Shown piece after piece: positions 1 to 5,892 of a DNA stretch of 7,037 bases. The DNA comes from Nitrospinota bacterium (GTDB lineage: Bacteria; UBA8248; JACPRG01). How positions within the stretch are numbered: the first letter of the stretch is position 1; every line of letters starts with the position of its first letter. The notes under the pieces are model-generated. The model had not been told where the DNA came from. It searched no databases and saw nothing but the letters and a program-made list of their open reading frames with translations. The stretch lies in the NCBI GenBank assembly GCA_030740135.1, contig JASLXW010000024.1, forward strand, positions 10,329-17,365. The letters are read 5' to 3'. Made by a program: the position numbers and the translations under genes.

Positions 1-480
1 TTCGAGCCGAAGCCCTACACGCCGGGGGGACCGCCCATCGTATCGGGCGGAGACGTGGGGAAGACGCTGGAACGGGTCGCGAAGCACGCCCGGGGCTGGA
101 TGCCCTGGGGCGGCCGGATCGACCAGATGACCGAGGGCATGGCCGCCGTCAAGGCCCGCGCGGCCGAGTTGGGGCGGGACCCGGAGGAGATGCTCTGGGG
201 CGTCGGCTTTTACGGATGCTGTACGCGGGACAAGGACGTGATCCGGCACGAGCTCGACAAAATCGCGCCGTATTTCACCCTCCACCACGATGAGGACCTC
301 AGCCCGGAAGAGCTCGCGGACAAAACCCTCATCGGCACGCCCGAGGACATCGTCCGGCGCCTGGAGCGCTTCCTCGACATCGGCGTCAACCACTTCATCG
401 TCAAACACCTTCCTTTCAATGGGGAAGTCGAGAGCGTACGGCTGTTCGGCCGGGAAGTGATCCCGGCGCTTCGGGCCTGA
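1..480 (+). CDS. Luciferase-like (LLM class) flavin-dependent oxidoreductase, C-terminal part
   Basis: The reading frame is open from base 1, so the N-terminal half lies outside the window; 159 residues are visible. The stretch PPIVSGGDVGKTLERVAKHA followed by RGWMPWGG is the typical late-barrel segment of bacterial luciferase-like monooxygenases, in which a Gly-Gly loop helps hold the flavin phosphate. Near the end, GTPEDIVRRLERFLDIGVNH is the usual C-terminal helix-strand of the family. Members use FMN or F420 to oxidise small organic molecules in the cytoplasm; which cofactor or substrate applies here cannot be told from this fragment. A GTG at 55 could be mistaken for a start, but the homology extends upstream of it. 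The next gene begins 43 bases after the stop on the same strand, so an oxidation step before ring hydrolysis is plausible but inferred. Confidence 0.85.
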   Translation, partial: FEPKPYTPGGPPIVSGGDVGKTLERVAKHARGWMPWGGRIDQMTEGMAAVKARAAELGRDPEEMLWGVGFYGCCTRDKDVIRHELDKIAPYFTLHHDEDLSPEELADKTLIGTPEDIVRRLERFLDIGVNHFIVKHLPFNGEVESVRLFGREVIPALRA

Positions 481-511
481 GCTGAGCTTCCAACAAGCCG
501 TTTCTTGCCGT

Positions 512-526
512 AGGAGGCGGACCTTG
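512..526 (+). promoter_or_regulatory. Strong ribosome binding site that fixes a TTG start
   Basis: AGGAGG at 512-517 stands six bases before TTG at 524. The protein family normally begins with a short strand such as YDLVIRGG, which follows this TTG directly. No in-frame ATG lies near, so the TTG is taken as the start of the first amidohydrolase. Confidence 0.75.
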
Positions 527-1195
527 AGCTACGACCTCGTCATCCGGGGCGGAACCCTGGTTCATCCTTGGGGAAGAGTCGAAGCGGACCTCGGCGTCCG
601 GGGCGAGACGATCGCGGCCATCGCGACGCCCGGCGAAACACTCGCCGGGAAAAGGGAGATCGACGCCCGGGGCCGGTACGTCCTGCCGGGCCGGATCGAC
701 CCCCACGTCCACATGCACTGGCCCGACTGGCCCATGGAGGAGGCCATCCCCATTTCCAGCCGGGCCGCCCTCGCGGGCGGCACGACGACGCTCATCCATT
801 TCATCCTCTCCACCGGGAGCCTCCTCGAACACTTCGCCGAGATGAAAACCCTGTCCGACGCCAAGGCGCATTCGGACGGGACCTTCCACGGCGGCATCGT
901 GAGCGAAGCACACATCGGCGAAATCCCCGAGCTGGCCCGGCAAGGGGCCACATCGTTCAAGTTCTGGATGTCCTACCGGGGCGAGGAGGCGAAGCCGCCC
1001 CTTCAGGGCATCGATGACGGCGTCCTGTTCCGGGGCTTCCGCGAGGTGGACCGGCTCGGCCCGGGGGCCGTCGCCCTGGTCCACGCCGAGAACATCGAGG
1101 TCTTCTTCGACCTGCGGGACGAGCTCAAGGCAAGCGGCCGGACGACGTCGCCTGGACGGAGACCCGCCCCCCCTTCTGCGAAGAGGAGGCCATGA
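524..1195 (+). CDS. Dihydropyrimidinase/hydantoinase-like cyclic amidohydrolase, N-terminal part (frameshifted)
   Basis: This is the first half of a metal-dependent cyclic amidohydrolase of the dihydropyrimidinase, hydantoinase, allantoinase and dihydroorotase group. These enzymes hydrolyse a cyclic amide bond to give an open-chain carboxylate. Visible active-site residues are the metal pair H61 and H63 in DPHVHMH, the lysine normally carboxylated to bridge the metals (K146 in TSFKFWMSY), the ring-stacking Tyr five residues later (Y151), and H187 in LVHAEN. Residues 1-206 are family-like. The last 17 codons of this frame (about 1142-1192) are not, and they end in TGA overlapping the ATG of the next frame. 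The remaining catalytic residues continue in frame 1, so this looks like one gene broken by the loss of a base near 1141. If the loss is real, this product alone lacks metal ligands and should be inactive unless it pairs with the second part. Confidence 0.85.
   Translation: MSYDLVIRGGTLVHPWGRVEADLGVRGETIAAIATPGETLAGKREIDARGRYVLPGRIDPHVHMHWPDWPMEEAIPISSRAALAGGTTTLIHFILSTGSLLEHFAEMKTLSDAKAHSDGTFHGGIVSEAHIGEIPELARQGATSFKFWMSYRGEEAKPPLQGIDDGVLFRGFREVDRLGPGAVALVHAENIEVFFDLRDELKASGRTTSPGRRPAPPSAKRRP
1136..1146 (+). other. Frameshift site inside the first amidohydrolase gene
   Basis: Up to the Gly-Arg codons ending at 1141 the family sequence is in frame 2. From 1141 onward frame 1 reads DDVAWTETRPPFCEEEA and then continues into the second half. 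The paralogue downstream has GRTDGAAWSDSRPRLAEEDG at the equivalent place, so homology resumes about 17 codons before the downstream ATG. Adding one base around 1141-1144, for example a third G in the GG of CGG, restores an unbroken 451-residue protein. The cause could be a true mutation, a sequencing or assembly error, or much less likely recoding. No classic slippery heptamer is seen at the site. Confidence 0.8.
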
Positions 1196-1878
1196 ACCGG
1201 GCCATCGTCCTGGTCGACGCCGCCGGGTGTCCCCTATACATCGTCCACATCACCATCCGGGAGGGCGTGCGGATCGTCCGGGAGGCCCGAGCCCGGGGGA
1301 AGCGCGTCATCGAGGAGACCTGCCCCCAATACCTCACGCTGACGAAGGACTTCGACCCCGTGAACGGGAAGATCAACCCGCCGCTACGGGAGTCGGCGGA
1401 CTCCGACGCCCTTTGGGACGGGCTTTCGGGGGGCGTCCTCTCCACCGTCGGCTCCGACCACGCGCCGACTTCCCTCCGCCACAAGGAAAACCTGTGGTCC
1501 GCCATCGTCGGGATGCCGGGAATCGAAACTTCGCTCCCGGCCCTCCTGAGCGAAGCGGTGAACAAGGGCCGCCTGTCCCTGGAGCGGATCGCCGACGTGA
1601 CCGCCCATCAGCCCGCCCGCGTCTTCGGCCTCTATCCGAAGAAAGGGACCCTCCAGGCCGGCTCGGACGCGGACCTCGTCGTCGTAGACCTGGAAGAGAC
1701 CCGGGTCGTGGACGCGAAAAAGAACCTCCACCAGGGTTCGGATTTCAGCCCCTTCGACGGAAAGACCCTCACGGGCTGGCCCGTCCTGACCGTCCTGCGG
1801 GGACAGGTCGTCATGGAAGGGGGCGAAGTCAGCGCCGCGCCGGGACCGGGACGGTTCGTCCCGCGCGCCCTGGGCTAA
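1192..1878 (+). CDS. Dihydropyrimidinase/hydantoinase-like cyclic amidohydrolase, C-terminal part
   Basis: This is the second half of the same cyclic amidohydrolase, 228 residues if begun at ATG 1192. It carries the later active-site residues: the metal-binding His in YIVHIT (H19 of this part), the substrate loop GKINPPLRE, which resembles class I dihydroorotase and allantoinase loops, and the catalytic Asp in GSDHAP (D89). The family's C-terminal pattern follows: SLERIADVTAHQPARVFGLY, then the GSDADLVVVD strand of the small beta domain. The ATG overlaps the upstream stop as ATGA and is preceded by GAGGAGG at 1183-1189, so it could be reinitiated, but those bases also encode Glu-Glu of the restored protein. 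True family homology starts before this ATG, which favours a broken single gene over a natural two-subunit enzyme. The substrate is not determined. Confidence 0.82.
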   Translation: MNRAIVLVDAAGCPLYIVHITIREGVRIVREARARGKRVIEETCPQYLTLTKDFDPVNGKINPPLRESADSDALWDGLSGGVLSTVGSDHAPTSLRHKENLWSAIVGMPGIETSLPALLSEAVNKGRLSLERIADVTAHQPARVFGLYPKKGTLQAGSDADLVVVDLEETRVVDAKKNLHQGSDFSPFDGKTLTGWPVLTVLRGQVVMEGGEVSAAPGPGRFVPRALG

Positions 1879-1885
1879 CGGCGCG

Positions 1886-2266
1886 ATGGAATCCGTCCGG
1901 ATCATCTCCCCGCAAGACGTCCCCGCCCATCTGGGCGCCGGGGGCCGCCGGACGCGCGTCCTCCTCGACCCGGAAACCGGCCATCCGGGCCTCGAGCTTT
2001 ACCACGTGGAGCTGGCGCCGGGCGCCTCCTCGGAGGTCCATACGCGGGGCCACGCCGAGGCCCTCATCGTTCTCGACGGCGTCGCGGGCGTGAAAACCGG
2101 AGACACTCTTCACCAGGCGGAGACGGGAGAGGTCATTCTGATCCCGGCCGGCGTCGAGCACCAACACGTCAACGCGGGCGAGGGGGCCAACAGGTTCGTC
2201 GGCATCTTCGCCCCCCCGACCGGCAACGCCGTCGACGTGCGGTCGAGACCGCCGGCTGAGGATTGA
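1886..2266 (+). CDS. Small single-domain cupin protein
   Basis: A 126-residue protein with one cupin beta barrel. Motif 1 is visible at about residues 47-67 as G-x5-H-x-R-x3-E-x6-G, in the stretch PGASSEVHTRGHAEALIVLD. The usual second His is Arg, although another His lies three residues further on. Motif 2 fits the consensus exactly: GEVILIPAGVEHQHVN has G-x5-P-x-G-x2-H-x3-N. Such proteins bind a metal and act as small dioxygenases, isomerases, decarboxylases or sensors, so the activity cannot be named from sequence. It starts seven bases after the amidohydrolase stop with no clear ribosome binding site, which suggests translational coupling and a role in the same pathway. The probable terminator downstream makes it the last gene of this transcript. 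Confidence 0.85.
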   Translation: MESVRIISPQDVPAHLGAGGRRTRVLLDPETGHPGLELYHVELAPGASSEVHTRGHAEALIVLDGVAGVKTGDTLHQAETGEVILIPAGVEHQHVNAGEGANRFVGIFAPPTGNAVDVRSRPPAED

Positions 2267-2334
2267 CCCCGGGTTTTTGCGCGGGGATTCTTTCGGCTGT
2301 CTCCCGCCATCCTGTAATCTGAATGGGGCGTCGC

Positions 2335-2358
2335 TGGCAGCTCGCCTGCCGTTTTTTT
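2335..2358 (+). terminator. Probable rho-independent terminator after the cupin gene
   Basis: GGCAG at 2336-2340 pairs with CTGCC at 2346-2350 around a five-base loop, with a possible extra T-G pair outside. Seven T residues follow at 2352-2358. The stem is short but GC-rich and the T run is clear. The position between the cupin stop and the promoter of the regulator gene fits termination of the upstream transcript. Confidence 0.6.
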
Positions 2359-2424
2359 CTTCCTTAAAACACTACCCATTCAACCGATCCCGGTTCCCGA
2401 ATACGCCCATCGATGCAACGGTGG

Positions 2425-2452
2425 TTGACACGGCCAAATTATTTTATAAAAT
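2425..2452 (+). promoter_or_regulatory. Sigma-70-type promoter for the GntR gene
   Basis: A perfect -35 box, TTGACA, lies at 2425-2430. It is followed after 16 bases by TAAAAT at 2447-2452, a five-of-six match to the -10 consensus. The predicted transcript start near 2459 would leave a leader of about 25 bases before ATG 2484. This stretch is strikingly AT-rich against GC-rich neighbours. An alternative -10, TATAAA at 2445, has a spacer of only 14 bases and is less likely. Confidence 0.7.
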
Positions 2453-2462
2453 ATTTTATAAA
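2443..2462 (+). promoter_or_regulatory. Perfect 20-bp palindrome, probable GntR operator
   Basis: Bases 2443-2462 form a perfect palindrome with half-site TTTATAAAAT, centred between 2452 and 2453. Because each arm is itself nearly symmetric, ATTTTATAAA also occurs as a direct repeat at 2441-2450 and 2453-2462, a 12-base period. It covers the -10 box and the expected start point of the regulator's promoter, where a bound dimer would block RNA polymerase. FCD-type GntR proteins commonly bind such palindromes next to their own gene, so autorepression is inferred; the ligand is unknown. Confidence 0.7.
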
Positions 2463-2483
2463 GCATTGACGGGAGATCGCCGC

Positions 2484-3164
2484 ATGGCAGCCAAAACCAG
2501 AGACCTGAGCCGGGAGGTGTACGCCCGCCTCCGGGAGGCCATCCTGTCTTCCGAGCTCCTCCCCGGCCACAAGCTCTCCCACCAGCACCTGGCCAAACAA
2601 CTGGGCGTGAGCCACACACCCCTGCGCGAGGCCTTCGGCAAGCTCTCCCAGGAAGGCTATCTCCGGCACGTCCGGAACCGGGGCTATTTCGTTTCGGATT
2701 TCTCCCGGAAGGAAGTCGAGGACCTCCTCGAGATCCGCGAGGCCCTGGAGGTCCACGCCCTGCGGCGAAACGTCGAGGCCCTCGAAGACGGCGCCCTCCG
2801 CGCCCTCCACGACTGCCAAGCCGCCTATCGCCGGGCCGTCACCCGGGGAAGCGGCACGGACCGCCTTCGCCGCGACCGCGCGTTCCATCTGGCCCTGGCC
2901 GGAATTTCCGGCAACGGAGCCCTGATCGTAACCCTCGAGCGGGTCTTCGACCGGATCAACCTGAAGCGCCGGATCGACGGACTGTCTCCGGACCGGGGGG
3001 TCGAGGCGCTGGCGGAGCACCAGACCCTCCTGGCCGCCCTGGAAACCCGCGACCTGGGCCGGGCGCGCTCGGCCCTGAAACGCCACTTGAAGAAGAACAA
3101 GGGGAACGTTCTCGAACGGATGCGGGAAGGCCCCTCGGCCCTCCACCCGGTCGGGAAGACCTGA
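2484..3164 (+). CDS. GntR family transcriptional regulator, FadR/FCD subfamily
   Basis: A 226-residue cytoplasmic DNA-binding regulator. Residues 8-72 form the winged helix: SREVYARLREAILSSELLPG, then HLAKQLGVSHTPLREAFGKL as the helix-turn-helix, then the wing GYLRHVRNRGYFVSDFS. Residues 76-205 form the all-helical FCD ligand domain. Its usual metal or ligand residues are present: D131 and H135 in DRAFH, N144 in SGNG, H179 in AEHQ and H201 in KRHLKK. FCD regulators usually sense organic acids, often intermediates of the pathway they control. The ATG at 2484 is chosen because GGGAG lies eight bases upstream and the domain begins just after it. A longer frame from TTG 2277 would run through the terminator and promoter. 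The acyl-CoA dehydrogenase gene follows 22 bases later and is probably on the same transcript. Confidence 0.92.
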   Translation: MAAKTRDLSREVYARLREAILSSELLPGHKLSHQHLAKQLGVSHTPLREAFGKLSQEGYLRHVRNRGYFVSDFSRKEVEDLLEIREALEVHALRRNVEALEDGALRALHDCQAAYRRAVTRGSGTDRLRRDRAFHLALAGISGNGALIVTLERVFDRINLKRRIDGLSPDRGVEALAEHQTLLAALETRDLGRARSALKRHLKKNKGNVLERMREGPSALHPVGKT

Positions 3165-3186
3165 TGCCGAAACGTGTGAGGAGCCC

Positions 3187-4347
3187 ATGGATTTTCACCT
3201 GACCGAATCCCAACGCCTCCTGCGGAAGATGGTCGCCGAATTCGCGGACAAAGAGCTGGAGCCCAAGGCGATCGGGACATCCGAGCGCCTCGCCATCCCC
3301 TGGGACACGGTCTGCCGCGCGGCCGAGCTGGGGATCATGGGCCTGACCGTCCCGGAGAAATACGGCGGCATGGGCCTGGGCGGCTTCGAGGCCGTCCTTG
3401 TCTGCGAGGAAATCGCCCGCGTATGCCCCAGCACGGCAATGGTCCTGATGGCGGAGCTCGGCATCTGCACCCAGCTCCTCAATCACTACGGGACGAAAGC
3501 CCAACAAGAGAAATACCTGCCCCGGATCGCCAAGGGGGAGATCCTCACCGGCATCTCGATCACCGAGCCCGATGCCGGCTCGGCCACGACCCGGATCACA
3601 ACCAACGCCACGCGGACCGATGACGGATACCGCCTCAAGGGCCACAAGGCCATGACCAGCCGGGCGGGCGAATGCGGGGTCTACATGGTGTTCACCCGGT
3701 TCAACGGGACGCCGGGCCTCGACGGGATCGGGGCCGTCCTCGTGAACGAAGGGACGCCCGGTCTGTCCTTCGGCAAGCCGGAGGAGATGATGGGATTCCG
3801 GGGCTGCCCCTCGCGGGAGGTGATCTTCGAGGACTGCCCCATCGGCGAGGAAGATGTCCTGGTCCCGCAGGGCGGGTTCCGCAAGATCATGACGGCCTTC
3901 AACGGCCAGCGGTGCCTGAACGCGGCCATCTCGACCGGGATCGCCCAGGGGGCGTTCAACGCCGCCGTCGAGTATGTCCGGGTGCGCGCGCCCTACGGCC
4001 ACCCCGTCTCCGACTTCCAGGGAATCCGCTGGATGATCTCCGACATGGCGGCGCAAATCGAAGCCGCCCGGCTGCTGACGTATCGGGCCGCCGTCAACGC
4101 GGCCGACGGGTTCCCCTCCCGGTTCGAGTCCTCGACGGCGAAGCTCTTCGCCAACGAGGTAGCCCTGAAGGTGACCGATTGGGCGCTCCAGATGCACGGC
4201 GGGTGGGGCTACAATAAGGAGTTTCCGGTCGAGCGGTTCGTGCGGGACGCCCGAGGCATCGTCCTGGGCAGCGGCCCGCCCCAGCTCCACCGCAATATGA
4301 TCGCCCACGAGGTCCTGAAAGGACGGGCCTCCTGGGCGAACGGCTGA
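3187..4347 (+). CDS. Acyl-CoA dehydrogenase family flavoprotein lacking the canonical catalytic Glu
   Basis: A 386-residue protein of normal length for the FAD-dependent acyl-CoA dehydrogenase family. The N-terminal helical domain opens with FHLTESQRLLRKMVAEFADK. The beta domain carries the flavin signature TEPDAGS at 126-132. The C-terminal helical domain has RAPYGHPVSDFQ (267-278) and the FAD-contacting QMHGGWGY (335-342). Family members oxidise acyl-CoA thioesters to 2,3-enoyl-CoA and pass electrons to ETF. The catalytic Glu normally sits in a YEGT motif after the RDA stretch. Here RDARGIVLGSGPPQLHRN aligns without gaps and places S362 at that position. The alternative base position of isovaleryl- and long-chain enzymes is Q241. 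The chemistry may therefore differ, or a partner may supply the base. ATG 3187 has GAGGAG just upstream. Family assignment is certain, reaction is not. Confidence 0.9.
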   Translation: MDFHLTESQRLLRKMVAEFADKELEPKAIGTSERLAIPWDTVCRAAELGIMGLTVPEKYGGMGLGGFEAVLVCEEIARVCPSTAMVLMAELGICTQLLNHYGTKAQQEKYLPRIAKGEILTGISITEPDAGSATTRITTNATRTDDGYRLKGHKAMTSRAGECGVYMVFTRFNGTPGLDGIGAVLVNEGTPGLSFGKPEEMMGFRGCPSREVIFEDCPIGEEDVLVPQGGFRKIMTAFNGQRCLNAAISTGIAQGAFNAAVEYVRVRAPYGHPVSDFQGIRWMISDMAAQIEAARLLTYRAAVNAADGFPSRFESSTAKLFANEVALKVTDWALQMHGGWGYNKEFPVERFVRDARGIVLGSGPPQLHRNMIAHEVLKGRASWANG

Positions 4348-4386
4348 GGTGTGGATGGAAACGGCGGATAGACGATACCTTTTCCA

Positions 4387-4401
4387 GGGGTTGGGAACCC
4401 C
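4387..4401 (+). repeat. Short stem-loop 40 bases after the dehydrogenase stop
   Basis: GGGGTT at 4387-4392 pairs perfectly with AACCCC at 4396-4401 around GGG. Outside an internal loop, TTTTC (4380-4384) can pair with GAAAA (4406-4410). It could end the transcript of the dehydrogenase gene, but the following bases are only moderately T-rich, so a rho-independent terminator is not certain. Confidence 0.45.
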
Positions 4402-4430
4402 CCTCGAAAACTTTCATTTCGCGAAAGGGT

Positions 4431-4449
4431 ATAGCGCCTGCGGCGCTAT
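4431..4449 (+). repeat. Perfect 8-bp hairpin with 3-base loop
   Basis: ATAGCGCC at 4431-4438 pairs with GGCGCTAT at 4442-4449 around TGC. The stem is GC-rich and stable, with no T run after it. Its function is unknown; it is one of the cluster of structures in this intergenic region. Confidence 0.6.
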
Positions 4450-4468
4450 CCGCCTTCGCAACAAAACT

Positions 4469-4522
4469 GGCTCCTTGACCGGATGCCGGAGCCTTCCGCC
4501 AGGAAAGCGGGCATCCGGTCAA
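4469..4522 (+). repeat. Perfect 13-bp inverted repeat with an alternative pairing partner
   Basis: TTGACCGGATGCC at 4475-4487 pairs perfectly with GGCATCCGGTCAA at 4510-4522. The 22-base loop can fold further, with TTCC and GGAA around GCCA. In addition GGCTCC at 4469-4474 can pair with GGAGCC at 4488-4493, which would place the whole left arm of the long stem in a loop. The two folds compete, or could join in part as a pseudoknot. An A run, not a T run, follows on the + strand, so this is not a standard terminator for either direction. Confidence 0.65.
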
Positions 4523-4622
4523 AAAAAGATCCCGCGCGGCAAGACCGACCGGTCAGCTTCTCCCTCCCCCACCGCGAGTAGGTCAAGCCAAAGGCTCGGC
4601 CGCAGAAAGTTTTTCGGGGGGT

Positions 4623-4656
4623 CCAGGGGGGCGGTTTTTCAAAAAAGCCCCCCTGG
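4623..4656 (+). repeat. 10-bp hairpin of G and C runs, competing with a site before the CoA-transferase start
   Basis: CCAGGGGGGC at 4623-4632 pairs perfectly with GCCCCCCTGG at 4647-4656. The loop includes TTTTT and AAAAAA, which can also pair. Part of the left arm, TCCAGGGGG at 4622-4630, can instead pair with CCCCCTGGA at 4677-4685, just upstream of the CoA-transferase start. The hairpin could be a weak terminator (TTTT at 4662-4665), a dispersed repeat or a leader switch. From memory, hairpins built from similar G-run/T-run/A-run/C-run modules are common between genes in some deltaproteobacteria. Confidence 0.6.
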
Positions 4657-4689
4657 CCATGCTTTTCACCAATTGACCCCCTGGATTCC

Positions 4690-5892
4690 GTGATGAAAGA
4701 CATCCTCGAAGGCATACGCGTAGCGGATTTCTCGCGGGTCTGGGCCGGGCCGTATTGCTCCATGATGCTGGCCGAGCTCGGGGCCGAGGTGATCAAGATC
4801 GAAACCCCCGCCGGGGGCGACGAGACGCGGGTCTGGCCGCCCTTTTATAAGGAAAAGAGCGGCTACTTCATGAGCTTCAACCGCAGCAAGAAGTCCATGA
4901 CCCTCAACCTGAAAGAGCCCGAGGGCCTGGCCATCGCCCACAAGCTGATCGCGAAATGCGACGTCCTCCTGGAGAACTTCACGCCGGGCGTGACGGAGCG
5001 TCTGGGGATCGATTACCCGACTCTCTCGAAAGTGAGCCCGGACCTGGTGTACTGCTCCGTCTCCGCCTTCGGCCGGACAGGTCCCTGGGGGAACCGGCGG
5101 GGATACGACCCCATCCTCCAGGCCATGTCGGGCATCATGAGCCTCACCGGAGAGCCCGACCGGCCGCCCGTCCGGGTCGGCGTCGCCACGGCGGACCTGG
5201 CGGGGGGCATGTTCGCGGCCTTCTCCATCATGGCCGCACTCCTCCACCGGGAACGGAAAGCCGGCGATGGGCCGCGCGGCCAGCACATCGACATCTCCAT
5301 GCTGGACAGCCAGATCTCCTTCCTGGCCGTCAAGGCCTTCGAGTATCTGCACGAGGGAAGGCTCCCGCGGCGGTGGGGGAGCGGCGACCCCCAGCGGGTC
5401 CCCTCATCGGGTTACCTGACCCAGGACGGCGCCTACATCATGATCATCGCCAGCGACGCACACTGGCCCGGATTCTGCCGCGCGGTGGAGCGGGAGGACC
5501 TGGTGGACGACGGCCGCTTCGACACCACCCGCAAGCGCGTCGATAACCGGAAGGTCCTGGAGCCAATCCTCGTCGGGCGCCTGCTGAAGCGGCCGGGGGC
5601 CGAGTGGATCGAGAGATTCGAGGAGGCCGGCGTTCCCTGCGCGCCCATCCAGACCCTGGACCAGGTCTTCTCCCATCCCCAGGTCCTGGCCCGGGAAACG
5701 GTGAAGGAGGTCCCCCACCTCGACATCGGGACCCTCCGGGCCATTGACTGGCCCTACAAGTTCTCCGAGACCCCGACCCGCATCCGGTCCGTCCCGCCGG
5801 AGCTCGGCGTGCACACCAAAGAGGTGCTGACGATGCTTCTTGGATATTCCGGCAAAGAGGTCGAAGCCTTCCGGCGGGAGGGCGTGATATGA
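4690..5892 (+). CDS. CaiB/BaiF family (class III) CoA-transferase
   Basis: A 400-residue protein of the formyl-CoA transferase family, which moves CoA from one acyl-CoA to a carboxylic acid in the cytoplasm. The N-terminal family pattern is clear: LEGIRVADFSRVWAGPYCSM, then LAELGAEVIKIETPAGGD and NRSKKSMTLNLK. The catalytic Asp that forms the acyl anhydride is D169 in VGVATADLAGG, after GYDPILQAMSG and TGEPDRPP. The next segment, GPRGQHIDISMLDSQI, is also typical. Length is normal. The start is GTG 4690 or, more likely, ATG 4693; neither has a clear Shine-Dalgarno sequence, and the bases in front can join a hairpin. The stop overlaps the next start as ATGA, so the CoA-transferase and second amidohydrolase are translationally coupled. 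The likely role is to activate the acid released by ring opening; this is inferred from context. Confidence 0.92.
   Translation: MMKDILEGIRVADFSRVWAGPYCSMMLAELGAEVIKIETPAGGDETRVWPPFYKEKSGYFMSFNRSKKSMTLNLKEPEGLAIAHKLIAKCDVLLENFTPGVTERLGIDYPTLSKVSPDLVYCSVSAFGRTGPWGNRRGYDPILQAMSGIMSLTGEPDRPPVRVGVATADLAGGMFAAFSIMAALLHRERKAGDGPRGQHIDISMLDSQISFLAVKAFEYLHEGRLPRRWGSGDPQRVPSSGYLTQDGAYIMIIASDAHWPGFCRAVEREDLVDDGRFDTTRKRVDNRKVLEPILVGRLLKRPGAEWIERFEEAGVPCAPIQTLDQVFSHPQVLARETVKEVPHLDIGTLRAIDWPYKFSETPTRIRSVPPELGVHTKEVLTMLLGYSGKEVEAFRREGVI

Larger units (their letters stand above)
4348..4689. other. 342-base intergenic region with many inverted repeats and no credible gene
   Basis: No frame here has a protein-like translation. 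The open frames on either strand are rich in Arg, Pro, Ser and Gly and lack a plausible ribosome binding site. The region instead holds several perfect inverted repeats: 4387-4401, 4431-4449, 4475-4522 and 4623-4656. It also has short palindromes, TTTCGCGAAA at 4417-4426 and GACCGGTC at 4547-4554. No convincing -35/-10 pair was found, although a promoter for the CoA-transferase gene may lie within it. It probably ends the upstream transcript or carries a structured leader or a dispersed repeat. Confidence 0.65.

Noticed and set aside
1167..1173. Run of seven C as the site of the frameshift
   Set aside because: The homologous frame already reads DDVAWTETRPP before this run, so the shift lies upstream, near 1141.
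1014..2093. 359-codon + strand frame overlapping the first amidohydrolase and cupin
   Set aside because: It is an Arg/Pro/Gly-rich shadow frame; the other frames carry the catalytic motifs.
2267..2286. CCCCG/CGGGG inverted repeat just after the cupin stop as a terminator
   Set aside because: The loop is ten bases, the T run is inside the loop and none follows; the structure at 2335-2358 is the better candidate.
2277..2483. Upstream extension of the GntR gene to TTG 2277
   Set aside because: It would translate through the terminator T run, the -35/-10 boxes and the palindrome. The conserved domain begins right after ATG 2484, which has its own ribosome binding site.
2956..4308. 450-codon open frame on the minus strand opposite the acyl-CoA dehydrogenase
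   Set aside because: It is an antisense shadow caused by high third-position GC. Its translation is rich in Gly, Asp, Arg and Pro without family motifs, while the + strand has a full conserved protein.
4348..4689. CRISPR array, integron attC site or tRNA in the repeat-rich gap
   Set aside because: There are no regularly spaced direct repeats, no attC core sites and no cloverleaf or anticodon arm that I can trace.
4349..4693. 114-codon + strand open frame in the intergenic region
   Set aside because: It has no good ribosome binding site and no family-like sequence, and its translation follows the inverted repeats.
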